DNA of 64,000 nucleotides from Micromonospora coerulea (GTDB lineage: Bacteria; Actinomycetota; Actinomycetes; Mycobacteriales; Micromonosporaceae), in the NCBI RefSeq assembly GCF_016598485.1, contig NZ_JAEMUW010000008.1:62001-126000 (forward strand), given 5' to 3'. The notes beneath the pieces were generated by a model, which had not been told where the DNA came from, searched no databases, and saw only the letters and a program-made list of their open reading frames with translations. The translations under genes and the position numbers were made by a program. The stretch's first letter is position 1. Every line of letters starts with the position of its first letter. Positions 1 through 8,524 of this stretch are shown here, piece after piece.

Positions 1-1
1 C

Positions 2-562
<561 letters not shown>

Positions 563-609
563 CCCCCTCCTCCCCCTCCCCCTCCCCCTCCCCTCCCTCT
601 CCCCTCCCC
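563..609. repeat. Polypyrimidine tract downstream of asd
   Basis: Almost pure C/T run made of CCCCT/CCCCTC units immediately after the asd stop codon. It is followed by a palindromic element (610-680) and then by a purine-rich heptamer array (682-758), so the three pieces form one composite intergenic block that could fold on itself. Confidence 0.8.
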
Positions 610-680
610 GCGATCTTGCAGTTTGTGCCCGGGCGAATGGCGCGAAAGGCGCAAGACGCGGGCCTAAAGTGCATGATCGC
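610..680. repeat. Dispersed palindromic element, copy A
   Basis: Ends are near-perfect inverted repeats: GCGATCTTGCA at 610-620 and TGCATGATCGC at 670-680, one mismatch. Related elements lie at 27582-27659 (perfect 14-bp ends) and 32122-32174 (core only). All three are intergenic and follow stop codons, so a REP-like role in termination or mRNA 3'-end protection is plausible but inferred. Confidence 0.7.
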
Positions 681-681
681 C

Positions 682-758
682 GGGGAGCGGGGAGCGGGGA
701 GCGGGGAGCGGGGAGCGGGGAGCGGGGAGCGGGGAGCGGGGAGCGGGGAGCGGGGAGT
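682..758. repeat. Tandem heptamer array (GGGGAGC)x10 plus GGGGAGT
   Basis: Eleven head-to-tail 7-bp units, ten identical and the last with a final T, fill 77 bp and end three bases before the stop codon of the diguanylate cyclase gene on the other strand. In that gene's transcript the array would read as GCTCCCC repeats just after the stop. Length polymorphism between strains is expected for such an array but cannot be seen here. Confidence 0.95.
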
Positions 759-761
759 GGG

Positions 762-2183
762 TTAGGCGGCGGCTAGGCGGACGCCGTCGCGGCCGTGGCG
801 CTTGACGGCGTAGAGGGCCTGGTCGGCGCGGCGCAGGGTCAGCTCGGGAGACTCGCCGGGGTGGGGCAGGGCGATGCCGACGCTGATCGTCCGGCCGGTA
901 CGGCGTGCCGCCTCGGTGAGCCGCTCGGCGATCCGGACCGCCTCCTCGGGGCGGTTCACCTCGATCACCGCGACGAACTCGTCGCCGCCGATCCGGTACA
1001 GCTCGTCGCCGTGCCGCAGCGCCCCCTCCAGCGCCCGGGCCAGCCCGACCAGGAGCCGGTCGCCGGCCTGGTGGCCGTACGTGTCGTTGACGTTCTTGAA
1101 GCCGTCCACGTCGATCGCCAGCAGGGCGGTACGCCCCGGCGTGGCGGCCGCGATCCGCTGCCCGAACGGCCCGGTGTGCCGCAGCCCGGTGAGCGGGTCG
1201 GAACTGGCCTGCTCGCGCAGCCGGGCGAGGGTACGCAGCCGGTCCAGGCAGGTCCACGCCTGGCCGGCCAGCAGCTCCATCAGGTTCACCGTGGTCGGGT
1301 CGGGCCGCAGCAGCCGCTCGTCGGCGACCAGCAGCACGCCGCCGCCGTCGGGCGGCCCGACGGGCACCGCCACCAGGGTGCGCGCCCCGGCCCGGGCGAG
1401 GGGCAGGTAGTCGTCCGTCGGCGGGTGTCCCGCCTCGCCCAGGGTGTACGCCGAGCCGTCCCGGTGGGCCCGGGCGAGCAGCCGGCCGAGCGAGCCGGAG
1501 CCGGCCTCGGTCAGCTCGGCCCGGATCCGCGCCTCCAGCTCCCCCGGGGCGCTGGTGGGCGCGCCGAGGCGGGGCCCCCGGCGGCCGGCGAGGATCAGCA
1601 CGGCGGCGGAGAGGGTCGAGACGTCCCGGGCCGCGGTGATCGCGGCGGTCATCAGGTCCCAGTCGGTGGGTGCGGAGGTCATCGCGGCGGCGTGCCGGAG
1701 CAGCTTCTCGCTGCGGCTCTCCGCCGGCGGCCCGCCGAGCGCGGTGATCCGGGTGCCGAGCCGGGCGGCCAGCCGCTCCGCGGTCGCCCGCCATGGTCCC
1801 AGCTCGACCGGGTCACTCCACTGCAGGTCGAGCACGCCGATCGGCCGGCCCGCCGGGTCCAGCACCGGTACGCAGAGCTCGGCGGTCACGTCGGGGCGTA
1901 CCGGCAGGTAGTCGGGGTCGGTGGTGATGTCGGTGACGGTGGCCGGCTCGCCGGAGGCGTACACCCGGCCCACGATGCCGGCTTTCGGCGGCACCGTGGA
2001 GAAGACCTGCCAGGCGCCGGTCGCCGCGACGCAGCGGAGCCGGTCGTGGACCTGGAGCAGGATCGAGATGGTGGCCGGGGCGTACCGGGCGAGCGTGGTG
2101 ACCGTCCACTGGCACGCCTCCAGGGCGGTCGACGCCATCGGGAGGCGGACCGTGACGTCTCGGATTACTCGCTCGTGATCCAC
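762..2183 (-). CDS. Diguanylate cyclase with two GAF domains
   Basis: Likely makes cyclic di-GMP from two GTP. The 473-residue protein has an N-terminal GAF domain (about residues 20-150), a second GAF-like domain (about 165-310), and a C-terminal GGDEF domain beginning near DPLTGL. The catalytic signature GGDEF is intact at residues 399-403, and an RxxD inhibitory site (RHGD, 390-393) sits exactly five residues before it, so product inhibition should operate. There is no EAL domain, signal peptide or membrane segment, so it is a cytoplasmic sensor-cyclase whose GAF ligand is unknown. The start is GTG at 2183. It diverges from the phosphodiesterase gene at 2369 across a spacer with a TCCACAG palindrome, and its 3' end abuts the heptamer array. 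Confidence 0.9.
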   Translation of the reverse strand: MDHERVIRDVTVRLPMASTALEACQWTVTTLARYAPATISILLQVHDRLRCVAATGAWQVFSTVPPKAGIVGRVYASGEPATVTDITTDPDYLPVRPDVTAELCVPVLDPAGRPIGVLDLQWSDPVELGPWRATAERLAARLGTRITALGGPPAESRSEKLLRHAAAMTSAPTDWDLMTAAITAARDVSTLSAAVLILAGRRGPRLGAPTSAPGELEARIRAELTEAGSGSLGRLLARAHRDGSAYTLGEAGHPPTDDYLPLARAGARTLVAVPVGPPDGGGVLLVADERLLRPDPTTVNLMELLAGQAWTCLDRLRTLARLREQASSDPLTGLRHTGPFGQRIAAATPGRTALLAIDVDGFKNVNDTYGHQAGDRLLVGLARALEGALRHGDELYRIGGDEFVAVIEVNRPEEAVRIAERLTEAARRTGRTISVGIALPHPGESPELTLRRADQALYAVKRHGRDGVRLAAA

Positions 2184-2276
2184 GTCGTTCCTGGTCGGAA
2201 GGGCCCGGATCGGCGCCGGGGGGCGAGATCAAGCGTACTCAGCGGGGGACCCGGCGGCCTTCGTACACATGTGCTA

Positions 2277-2291
2277 TCCACAGGCTGTGGA
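2277..2291. promoter_or_regulatory. TCCACAG palindrome / pair of DnaA-box-like sites in divergent spacer
   Basis: TCCACAG-G-CTGTGGA is a perfect palindrome between two divergent genes. With flanks it reads as two convergent near-matches (8 of 9 each) to actinobacterial DnaA boxes: CTATCCACA on the plus strand and GTGTCCACA on the minus strand. It could equally be an operator for the diguanylate cyclase or the phosphodiesterase gene. Confidence 0.4.
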
Positions 2292-2335
2292 CACGGCCTG
2301 TGGGTTGCGGGCCGCGCGGCGGGGTCCGTCGGCGA

Positions 2336-2341
2336 TACCGT
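2336..2341 (+). promoter_or_regulatory. Candidate -10 box TACCGT for the phosphodiesterase gene
   Basis: TACCGT fits the actinobacterial TANNNT -10 pattern and lies 27 bases before the ATG at 2369. A good ribosome-binding site, GAGGAGG, follows at 2357-2363. No clear -35 box is visible. Confidence 0.35.
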
Positions 2342-2368
2342 GAGGGCCCCGGTCCCGAGGAGGCGTCG

Positions 2369-3148
2369 ATGCTCATCGCCCAGCTCAGCGACCCGCACGT
2401 GACCACCGGCCCGCTCGCCGCCGAGCAGGCGGCGGGCCTGCACCGTGCGCTCGGCCGGGTGCTGGCCCTGCGGCCCCGCCCGGACTGCGTGGTGATCACC
2501 GGGGATCTGGTCAACCACGGCCGCACCGACGAGTACGTGGCGCTGCGCGAGATCATCGGCCGGTTCCCGCTGCCGGTGCACCTCGCCACCGGCAACCACG
2601 ACGACCGGGAGTCACTGCTCGACACCTTCGGCGGCACGCCCTACCTGGGCGGCGGCTTCTCGGCGTACTACCACGTCGACCACCCCGAGGCGACCGTCGT
2701 GGTGCTGGACTCGCTCACCCCCGGCGGCAGCGGGGGACGGCTGGGCGAGGATCAACTCGCCTGGCTCGACGGCGTGCTGGCGGGCCGGCCGGAGGTGCCG
2801 GCGGTGGTGTGCCTGCACCACCCGCCGGTCGCGGTCGGTGTCCCGGCCGCGGACGCCATCCGGCTCGCCGACGGCGACGCGCTCGCCGAGGTGATCGGCC
2901 GGCATCCCCACGTCGTCCGCGTCGCCGCCGGTCACCTGCACCGCGCGATCACCACCGCCTTCGCCGGCACGGTGCTGACCACCGCGCCGAGCACCTGGGT
3001 GCAGGCGTCGCTGACCATGCGCGAGGACGAGGAGATCGGCCTGGTCGCCGAGCCCACCGCGTTCCTGCTGCACCGACTCGCCGACGGCGGCTGCGTGACC
3101 CACACCGTCCAGGTCAGCCACGCCGCCGGGCAGACCTGTTGGTTCTGA
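2369..3148 (+). CDS. Calcineurin-like phosphodiesterase, CpdA/class III cyclic-nucleotide type
   Basis: Binuclear-metal phosphoesterase that probably hydrolyses 3',5'-cAMP or related phosphodiesters in the cytoplasm. All metal-ligand motifs of the family appear in order in 259 residues: SDPHV (D-x-H) at the N-terminus, [20 protein letters not shown] and AGHLH. The ATG at 2369 is chosen because GAGGAGG stands six bases before it and [10 protein letters not shown] is the normal family N-terminus; longer in-frame extensions upstream are not protein-like. Single-gene unit, divergent from the diguanylate cyclase. The class III family includes CpdA and Rv0805; substrate is inferred, not seen. Confidence 0.88.
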   Translation: MLIAQLSDPHVTTGPLAAEQAAGLHRALGRVLALRPRPDCVVITGDLVNHGRTDEYVALREIIGRFPLPVHLATGNHDDRESLLDTFGGTPYLGGGFSAYYHVDHPEATVVVLDSLTPGGSGGRLGEDQLAWLDGVLAGRPEVPAVVCLHHPPVAVGVPAADAIRLADGDALAEVIGRHPHVVRVAAGHLHRAITTAFAGTVLTTAPSTWVQASLTMREDEEIGLVAEPTAFLLHRLADGGCVTHTVQVSHAAGQTCWF

Positions 3149-3152
3149 GGCG

Positions 3153-3362
3153 GTGGAGCAGGTCTGGTACGTCGCCCACGGGTCGAACCTGCCCGCCGTC
3201 CGACGTGCCGTGGACCGCGCCGTCGGCGGTCTACCTGGCGAGGCTGGCCCGCGGGCTGGGTGAGGCGCACGGCTGGACGCCGGCCTGATCGTCCGTTACC
3301 TCGCCGGGCGGCCCGGGGTGGTCCGCCGGTGGGAGCCGGTGGCGGGCCTGCGCGCCGAGTGA
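3153..3362 (+). pseudogene. Decayed gamma-glutamylcyclotransferase-like gene
   Basis: Three pieces of one actinobacterial protein family survive in order. A GTG at 3153 begins a typical N-terminus (VEQVWYVAHGSNL; the family has YVAYGSNL). A piece in another frame (about 3198-3288) reads WTAPSAVYLARLARGLGEAH, a C-terminal part of the family. The last piece returns to the first frame and ends LIVRYLAGRPGV...GLRAE with a stop at 3360-3362. Most of the central domain is deleted and there is a frameshift near 3280. The gene starts 5 bases after the phosphodiesterase stop and probably once formed an operon with it. The family is often annotated as histone deacetylase, from which function should not be inferred. 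Confidence 0.7.
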
Positions 3363-3450
3363 CGAGACGGATATCCGCCGACTTGTCCGGCTGCAACCCG
3401 CGCCCGCCGCCGGTCCGTCATCGGTGCGAAGGGTCCCGGAGAGGAGCGGC

Positions 3451-3963
3451 ATGCGGGCCGAGGACGAGACCGAGTACGTGGAGTACGTGACGGCACGGTT
3501 ACCCGTGCTGCACCGCACCGCGTACCTGCTGTGCGGCGACGCCCACCGGGCCGACGACATCGTGCAGACCACACTCACCAAGCTGTACCGGCACTGGCGC
3601 CGGGCGGCCGGCGCGGACCACACCGACGCGTACGTCCGCCGGATGCTCGTGCGGACCTACCTGGACGAGCGGCGCGGGGGTTGGGCGCGGGTCCGGTTGC
3701 TGTCGGAGGCGCCGGACCGGCCCGCCGCCCGGACGCCGGGCATCGAGGAGCGGGAGGCGGTCACCGACCTGCTCGCCGGCCTGCCCCGCACCCAGCGGAC
3801 CGTGCTGACACTGCGGTTCGCCTGCGACCTCACGGTGGAGGAGGTGGCGAGCCTGCTCAACTGCTCCACCGGCAACGTCAAGAGCCACACCTCGCGGGGT
3901 CTGGCGGCGCTGCGTCGCCGGCTCGACCTCGACGCCCGTACCGACACCCGAGCGGGGAGATGA
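3451..3963 (+). CDS. SigE-family ECF RNA polymerase sigma factor
   Basis: Alternative sigma factor of 170 residues. Region 2 (about residues 10-75) contains LHRTAYLLCGDAHRADDIVQ, with the DDIVQ core-binding motif. Region 4 (about 105-160) contains LPRTQRTVLTLRFACDLTVE followed by VASLLNCSTGNVKSHTSRGL, a clear helix-turn-helix for -35 recognition. The ATG at 3451 is chosen over an in-frame start at 3424 because GGAGAGGAG (3438-3446) sits just upstream of it. The gene at 3965 starts one base after the stop codon, so the two are co-translated and probably a sigma/regulator pair. Promoter targets are unknown. Confidence 0.92.
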   Translation: MRAEDETEYVEYVTARLPVLHRTAYLLCGDAHRADDIVQTTLTKLYRHWRRAAGADHTDAYVRRMLVRTYLDERRGGWARVRLLSEAPDRPAARTPGIEEREAVTDLLAGLPRTQRTVLTLRFACDLTVEEVASLLNCSTGNVKSHTSRGLAALRRRLDLDARTDTRAGR

Positions 3964-3964
3964 C

Positions 3965-5275
3965 ATGTCCTGGGACGAAGAGCAGGCCGGTCAGGTCGTC
4001 CGCCGGGCGCTGACCCTGGCACCCGTGCCGCCGACCGGGGTGGACGTCGGCGCGGTGCTGCGGGCCGGGCGCCGGGCGGAGCGTCGCCGGCGACGGCTCA
4101 CCGTCGCGCTGGCGGCGGTGGCGGTGCTTGCCGTCGGGGGCGGCTCGGCGGTGGTACTGGACTCGGTTCACCACGACCGCAGCTTGCCGGTCACCGGACG
4201 GTCGCCCGAGGTCCTGCCCCCGCCGACCGTCGTACCGGTCACGGTCACGCTGAGCAAGGACTCGGCGCCGTGCGTGTACGAGCAATTCCCGGTGCCCAAG
4301 GAGGTGTGGTTCCCGACGGTGCAGGCGGCGGACCCCACCGGCCGTTTCCTGGTCGGGACCGCCGGCGTGAGCAACAAGGCAACCGACCGGGACCGGGCTT
4401 ACCTCGTGCTGTGGGACCAGGGAGATCCGTCCCTCTTCGAGCTGCCGAAGGCGGTGCGCGTCGAGCCGATCGCGGTGAACGCCAGCGGCTTGGTGGTGGG
4501 CGTCCGCTACCCCGGCAACGGCAAACCCGGCCTCCCCTGGGCGTACCAGGACGAGAAGCTGCGGAACCTGACGCTGCCGTCCGGGTACGACGGTGGCCAG
4601 TCCTCAGCCGTCAACGACCGGGGTGACATCCTCGGGGGTGCCTATGACAGCGCGCGTCGGGTCGGCGTGCCGGTCATCTGGCCGGCCGGAAACGGACCAC
4701 CGCAGGTGCTCGGGAAACCCGCGAAGTACCGAATGTTCGGGTGGACCGCCGACGGCACGATCGTCGGCATGGAGCGGGACCCCCACGCCGGCGTCAAGGC
4801 GGAACAGAAGCTCCGCCTGTGGCGGCCCGACGGCAGCACCGCGGTGCGGACCGCCCCCGCCGACTGGGCACCGGGAAGTCCCAGGGGAGAGGTGGCGTTG
4901 CGGGGTGACTGGGTGGCCGGGATTGTGCCCGGCGCCACCGTGAAGCAGCGGGGCCGTCCCGCAACCACGGCCAAGTCCCCGCCGGCCGTGTGGAACGTCC
5001 GTACCGGGGAGCTCGTCGTCTACCAGGGCCTGGACACCCGCAACCACTACTCCGTGGTCACCGATCCGCAGGGACGGCTGCTGGTGGGCGTTCCTGGCGG
5101 GGGCTGGCGGATGGTGGAACGGGACGGAACGGCGCGACCGGTGCCACTGCCGCCCAACGCGCACCCTGAATACGGCCCGCAGCCGGTGTTGATCGACGAC
5201 CTGGGGACGATTTACGGAGCGGTGCGGGAGGAGCCGGCCGGCCAGAACCGCCCTACCGTCTGGCGCTGTCCCTGA
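3965..5275 (+). CDS. Single-pass membrane protein with extracytoplasmic beta-rich domain, partner of the sigma factor
   Basis: 436 residues: a cytoplasmic segment of about 40 residues ending in an Arg cluster (RRAERRRRR), one membrane helix (about 45-63), then a large exported domain. That domain has repeated strand-like patterns such as VAVNASGLVVGVRY, AVNDRGDILGGAY, WTADGTIVG and IDDLGTIYGAV, which resemble HAF/propeller-type repeats. It follows the sigma factor gene by one base. This layout is common for SigE-family sigma genes, where the partner may act as an anti-sigma or sensor. No HxxxCxxC zinc anti-sigma motif is present, so the anti-sigma role is inferred from position only. Confidence 0.6.
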   Translation: MSWDEEQAGQVVRRALTLAPVPPTGVDVGAVLRAGRRAERRRRRLTVALAAVAVLAVGGGSAVVLDSVHHDRSLPVTGRSPEVLPPPTVVPVTVTLSKDSAPCVYEQFPVPKEVWFPTVQAADPTGRFLVGTAGVSNKATDRDRAYLVLWDQGDPSLFELPKAVRVEPIAVNASGLVVGVRYPGNGKPGLPWAYQDEKLRNLTLPSGYDGGQSSAVNDRGDILGGAYDSARRVGVPVIWPAGNGPPQVLGKPAKYRMFGWTADGTIVGMERDPHAGVKAEQKLRLWRPDGSTAVRTAPADWAPGSPRGEVALRGDWVAGIVPGATVKQRGRPATTAKSPPAVWNVRTGELVVYQGLDTRNHYSVVTDPQGRLLVGVPGGGWRMVERDGTARPVPLPPNAHPEYGPQPVLIDDLGTIYGAVREEPAGQNRPTVWRCP

Positions 5276-5381
5276 GGAGATCGGAGTGCTGAACCGGCCA
5301 GCCGGACCCTGAGCCCCGGCCGGCCGGGCCTCCGAAGCCGATCGCGAAAGAAGTGATGATCACTCCGGCTCGGAACGGCTC

Positions 5382-5410
5382 CGCCGGCTCCCCGTCCCTG
5401 GGAGCCGGCG
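5382..5410 (+). terminator. Hairpin, 11-bp perfect stem
   Basis: CGCCGGCTCCC at 5382-5392 pairs with GGGAGCCGGCG at 5400-5410 around a 7-base loop. It lies about 105 bp after the membrane protein stop and has no U-tract, as is usual for actinobacterial terminators. Confidence 0.5.
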
Positions 5411-5458
5411 CCGTGCTCGTCGCCCCCGGGCGGCCCGGCGCACTGCGAGGATGGCGCG

Positions 5459-5590
5459 ATGTCCCGATGGCGGCTGGCCCGGATCACCGGCGCGGTGCTC
5501 GTGCTCGCCGGGGTGGCGCTGGGCGTGGCGGGTGCGATCGGCGAGGCCGCCCCGCCCGGCGAGGCCGAGCCGCCGGACCGGGAGCCGTGA
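5459..5590 (+). CDS. Small single-pass membrane peptide (43 aa)
   Basis: ATG at 5459 opens a 43-codon frame: a short basic start (MSRWRLARITG), one strongly hydrophobic helix (about residues 10-28) and an acidic/proline tail ending PPDREP. GCGAGG at 5445-5450 is a fair ribosome-binding site at the right distance. It ends four bases before the stop codon of the oppositely oriented hydrolase gene. No family is recognised; it may be a real micro-protein or a chance frame, and the hydrophobic segment with basic flank is the main argument for it. Confidence 0.4.
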   Translation: MSRWRLARITGAVLVLAGVALGVAGAIGEAAPPGEAEPPDREP

Positions 5591-5594
5591 CTGC

Positions 5595-6398
5595 TCAGCC
5601 CAGCAGGGCGGCGCGCAGCTCGGCGGCGAGATCCTCCGGTGGCACCTCGTGGAAGCCACCGGGCAGGCTCCGGTGCGTGGCACCGGGGATCGCGTCGGCC
5701 GTGGCGGCCGCCGCGTCGCGCAGCCACTGTGGGCTGCCGGTGCTGTCCACGACGACCGTCGGCGTGGTGATCGTCGCCAGCCGGGTGGTGGGCAGCGCGC
5801 CGTCACCGGTCACCGTGGAGTCGTAGGCGAGGGTGTGCGCCAGCCCCTCCATCCAGGACCACTCCGGCCTGCCGCGCATCCCCGCGACGGCCTCGGCGGG
5901 CACCCCCACCGCAGCCGTCAGGAAAAGCTCCACCGCGTCCCCCCGGCGGCCCTCGGTCACCAGTTCGGTCAGCCGCTCCGACAGCTCCGGCTTGGCCCCG
6001 CCCTCCGGCCCGACCTGGAACGGCGGCTCGAAGAGGGCCAACCCGGCGATCGGCAGCCGCTCGGCGGCCGCGTACGCGGCGAGGATCGCGCCGGAGGAGA
6101 GGCCGTAGAGGTACGCCGTGCCGCCGGCCGCCCCGACCAGCGCCGCCACATCCTCGATCTCGCGCTGCACCGAGTACGGCGCGGTGTCGCCACTGTCGCC
6201 CCGGCCCCGACGGTCGTAGCCGTACGTCGTGAAGTCGCCGGCCAGGGCGGCGGCCAGCGCCCGGGTGGTCGACCGGTCGTTGAAGGCGCCGCCGACGAGG
6301 ACGATCGGCGGTCCCCCGCCCGCGGTCTCGTACGTGATGGTGGTCCCGTCGGCGGATCGGGCCGAGTCCACCGTCCAGGTGATCCCCTCCAGCGTCAT
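5595..6398 (-). CDS. Alpha/beta-hydrolase fold protein
   Basis: 267-residue cytoplasmic hydrolase of unknown substrate. Visible features: the oxyanion-side strand IVLVGGAFNDRS, the YGYDRRGRGDSG motif typical of the fold, the nucleophile elbow GLSSG with Ser in third place, an acidic candidate in VVVDSTG, and a C-terminal His in GGFHEVP. There is no signal peptide. The ATG at 6398 is immediately preceded by AT-rich sequence. The family resembles small non-haem esterases of actinobacteria. It stands alone, tail-to-tail with the 43-codon peptide and head-to-head with the 5'-nucleotidase gene. Confidence 0.85.
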   Translation of the reverse strand: MTLEGITWTVDSARSADGTTITYETAGGGPPIVLVGGAFNDRSTTRALAAALAGDFTTYGYDRRGRGDSGDTAPYSVQREIEDVAALVGAAGGTAYLYGLSSGAILAAYAAAERLPIAGLALFEPPFQVGPEGGAKPELSERLTELVTEGRRGDAVELFLTAAVGVPAEAVAGMRGRPEWSWMEGLAHTLAYDSTVTGDGALPTTRLATITTPTVVVDSTGSPQWLRDAAAATADAIPGATHRSLPGGFHEVPPEDLAAELRAALLG

Positions 6399-6682
6399 GG
6401 TTACTTTTTAGCCCACCCCCCGGACAACGGGTGGCCCTGCGGGAATTCACCTGCCCGTCATGTCCGACTCGTCGGGCAGACCGGTACAGGTCGCCGCCCA
6501 TATCCGGGGATCTGGTGAGCTGCCCCGGTCGACCGATCGCGTGTCGGATGGCAAGCTTTCATCGGCGGGGCGGCTTTCCCGACCGCCGTCACCCTCCCAT
6601 CGACCCCGGTCACGGCACGGATCAGGGTCGCCGGGTGAACCATCGCCCGGACAGCCACGCGCCGATTCTCACGAGGAGTTCC

Positions 6683-8422
6683 ATGTCCGTCCCCGGGATG
6701 CGCCGGGCCGCCGTCGGCCTGGCCGCGCTCGCCGTGACCGCGCTCGGCACGGTCGCCGTCAACCCCAATCAGGCAGAGGCCGGCCCCAAGCCGCTCGACG
6801 TCAAGCTGCTCGCCATCAACGACTTCCACGGCAACCTGGAGCCGCCGACCGGCTCCAGCGGCACCATCGCCGGCCAGCCGGCGGGTGGTGCGGAGTACCT
6901 GGCGACCCAGCTCGCCCAGTTGCGCGGCACCACCGAGGAGGAGCGGGAGCGCACCATCACGGTCGCCGCCGGTGACCTGATCGGCGCCTCGCCGCTGCTC
7001 TCCGCGGCCTTCCACGACGAGCCCACCATCGAGGAGATGAACCTCGCCGGGCTCGAGTTCACCAGCGTGGGCAACCACGAGTTCGACGAGGGCTCCACCG
7101 AGCTGCTGCGGATGCAGAACGGCGGCTGCCACCCGGTCGACGGCTGCGCCGACGGCACCCCGTTCGAGGGCGCCAAGTTCCAGTACCTCTCCGCCAACGC
7201 CTTCACCACCGCCACCGGCCAGCCGCTGCTGCCGCCGTACGGCATCAAGAAGGTCGACGGCGTCAAGGTCGGCTTCATCGGGATGACCCTGGAGGGCACC
7301 CCGCAGATCGTCAGCCAGCAGGGCGTCGCCGGCCTGACCTTCGCCGACGAGGCGGAGACCGCCAACAAGTACGCCCGCATCCTGCGGTACCAGGGCGTCG
7401 AGACCATCGTCGTGCTGCTGCACGAGGGCGGCGTACAGAACGGCGGCGGGATCAACGACTGCACCGGCTTCAGCGGGCCGATCGTCGACCTCGCCAACCG
7501 GATGGACCCGTCGATCGACGTGATCGTCAGCGGGCACACCCACGCCGCGTACAACTGCAACATCAACGGCAAGCTGGTCACCAGCGCCAGCTCGTTCGGT
7601 CGCCTGGTCACCGACATCAACCTGCAGATCGACCGTCGCACCGGCGATGTGCTCACCGCCAAGGCGAACAACGTGGTGGTCACCCGGACCGTCCCGAAGG
7701 ACCCGGCGAGCACCGACCTGATCAATCGGTACAAGACCGCGCTCGGCCCGGTCGCCGACAAGGTGGTCGGCGAGACCACCAGCGTGATCACCAAGACCCA
7801 GGAGAACCTGTACCAGACCGGCGTCGACGCCAACGGCAAGCCGACGTACCAGACCGGTGAGTCGCCGCTGGGCAACCTGATCGCCGACGCTCAGCTCGCC
7901 GCTACCGACGACGAGCAGAACGCGGTTGCCGCGTTCATGAACCCTGGTGGTGTCCGCGCCGACCTCGACGCCGGCCCGGTCACCTACGCCGAGGCGTTCA
8001 CGGTGCAGCCGTTCGCCAACAACCTGGTGACGCTGGACCTGACTGGCGCGCAGCTCTACTGCATGCTGGAGCAGCAGTTCACGGTCGCCCGGGTGCTGTA
8101 CGCCTCCGCGGGCGTGCACTACGTGGTCGACCCGAACGGCACCACCGCCACGGCCAGCTCGCCGTGCACCGGCACCCGGGTGGTCCGGGGCAGCCTCACC
8201 ATCAACGGTGCCCCGGTCACCGACGCCGCGACCTACCGGGTCACGGTGAACAACTTCCTCGCCGGCGGCGGCGACGGGTTCAGCGTCCTCACCGGCGGCA
8301 CGAACCTGGTCACCGGCATGATCGACCTGGACGCCTTCACCGCGTACCTGACCGCGAAGTCGCCGGTCTCCGCGCCGGCGCTGGACCGGATCCAGACCAC
8401 GGCCGAGGTGCCCGCCGCCTGA
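6683..8422 (+). CDS. Secreted 5'-nucleotidase / UshA-type metallophosphatase
   Basis: Exported enzyme releasing phosphate from nucleotides or nucleotide sugars. The 579-residue protein has a Sec signal peptide (about residues 1-32, ending QAEA), an N-terminal calcineurin-like domain with LLAINDFHGNLE, AAGDLIGASP, SVGNHEFDEG and VSGHTHAAYNC, and a C-terminal substrate-binding domain containing NPGGVRADL and NFLAGGGDGF. The ATG at 6683 is supported by GAGGAG at 6673-6678; longer frames upstream are not protein-like. There is no LPXTG or membrane anchor, so it is probably free outside the cell. It is a one-gene unit closed by a strong hairpin. Confidence 0.93.
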   Translation: MSVPGMRRAAVGLAALAVTALGTVAVNPNQAEAGPKPLDVKLLAINDFHGNLEPPTGSSGTIAGQPAGGAEYLATQLAQLRGTTEEERERTITVAAGDLIGASPLLSAAFHDEPTIEEMNLAGLEFTSVGNHEFDEGSTELLRMQNGGCHPVDGCADGTPFEGAKFQYLSANAFTTATGQPLLPPYGIKKVDGVKVGFIGMTLEGTPQIVSQQGVAGLTFADEAETANKYARILRYQGVETIVVLLHEGGVQNGGGINDCTGFSGPIVDLANRMDPSIDVIVSGHTHAAYNCNINGKLVTSASSFGRLVTDINLQIDRRTGDVLTAKANNVVVTRTVPKDPASTDLINRYKTALGPVADKVVGETTSVITKTQENLYQTGVDANGKPTYQTGESPLGNLIADAQLAATDDEQNAVAAFMNPGGVRADLDAGPVTYAEAFTVQPFANNLVTLDLTGAQLYCMLEQQFTVARVLYASAGVHYVVDPNGTTATASSPCTGTRVVRGSLTINGAPVTDAATYRVTVNNFLAGGGDGFSVLTGGTNLVTGMIDLDAFTAYLTAKSPVSAPALDRIQTTAEVPAA

Positions 8423-8441
8423 CGGGGCGCACCGGCACGAC

Positions 8442-8475
8442 GACGGGCCCCGGAGCAGCTGCTCCGGGGCCCGTC
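8442..8475. terminator. Bidirectional terminator, 17-bp palindrome
   Basis: Perfect 34-bp palindrome (GACGGGCCCCGGAGCAG and its complement) between the convergent 5'-nucleotidase and MFS genes, 20 bp after the former stop and 50 bp after the latter. Confidence 0.85.
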
Positions 8476-8524
8476 CGCTGTTCCGTTCGCTGCCGGGCCC
8501 GCCCGCCGGCCGGTGGCCGGGAGG

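Noticed and set aside
682..758. Heptamer array as a CRISPR array
   Set aside because: Units are contiguous 7-mers without spacers and there are no cas genes.
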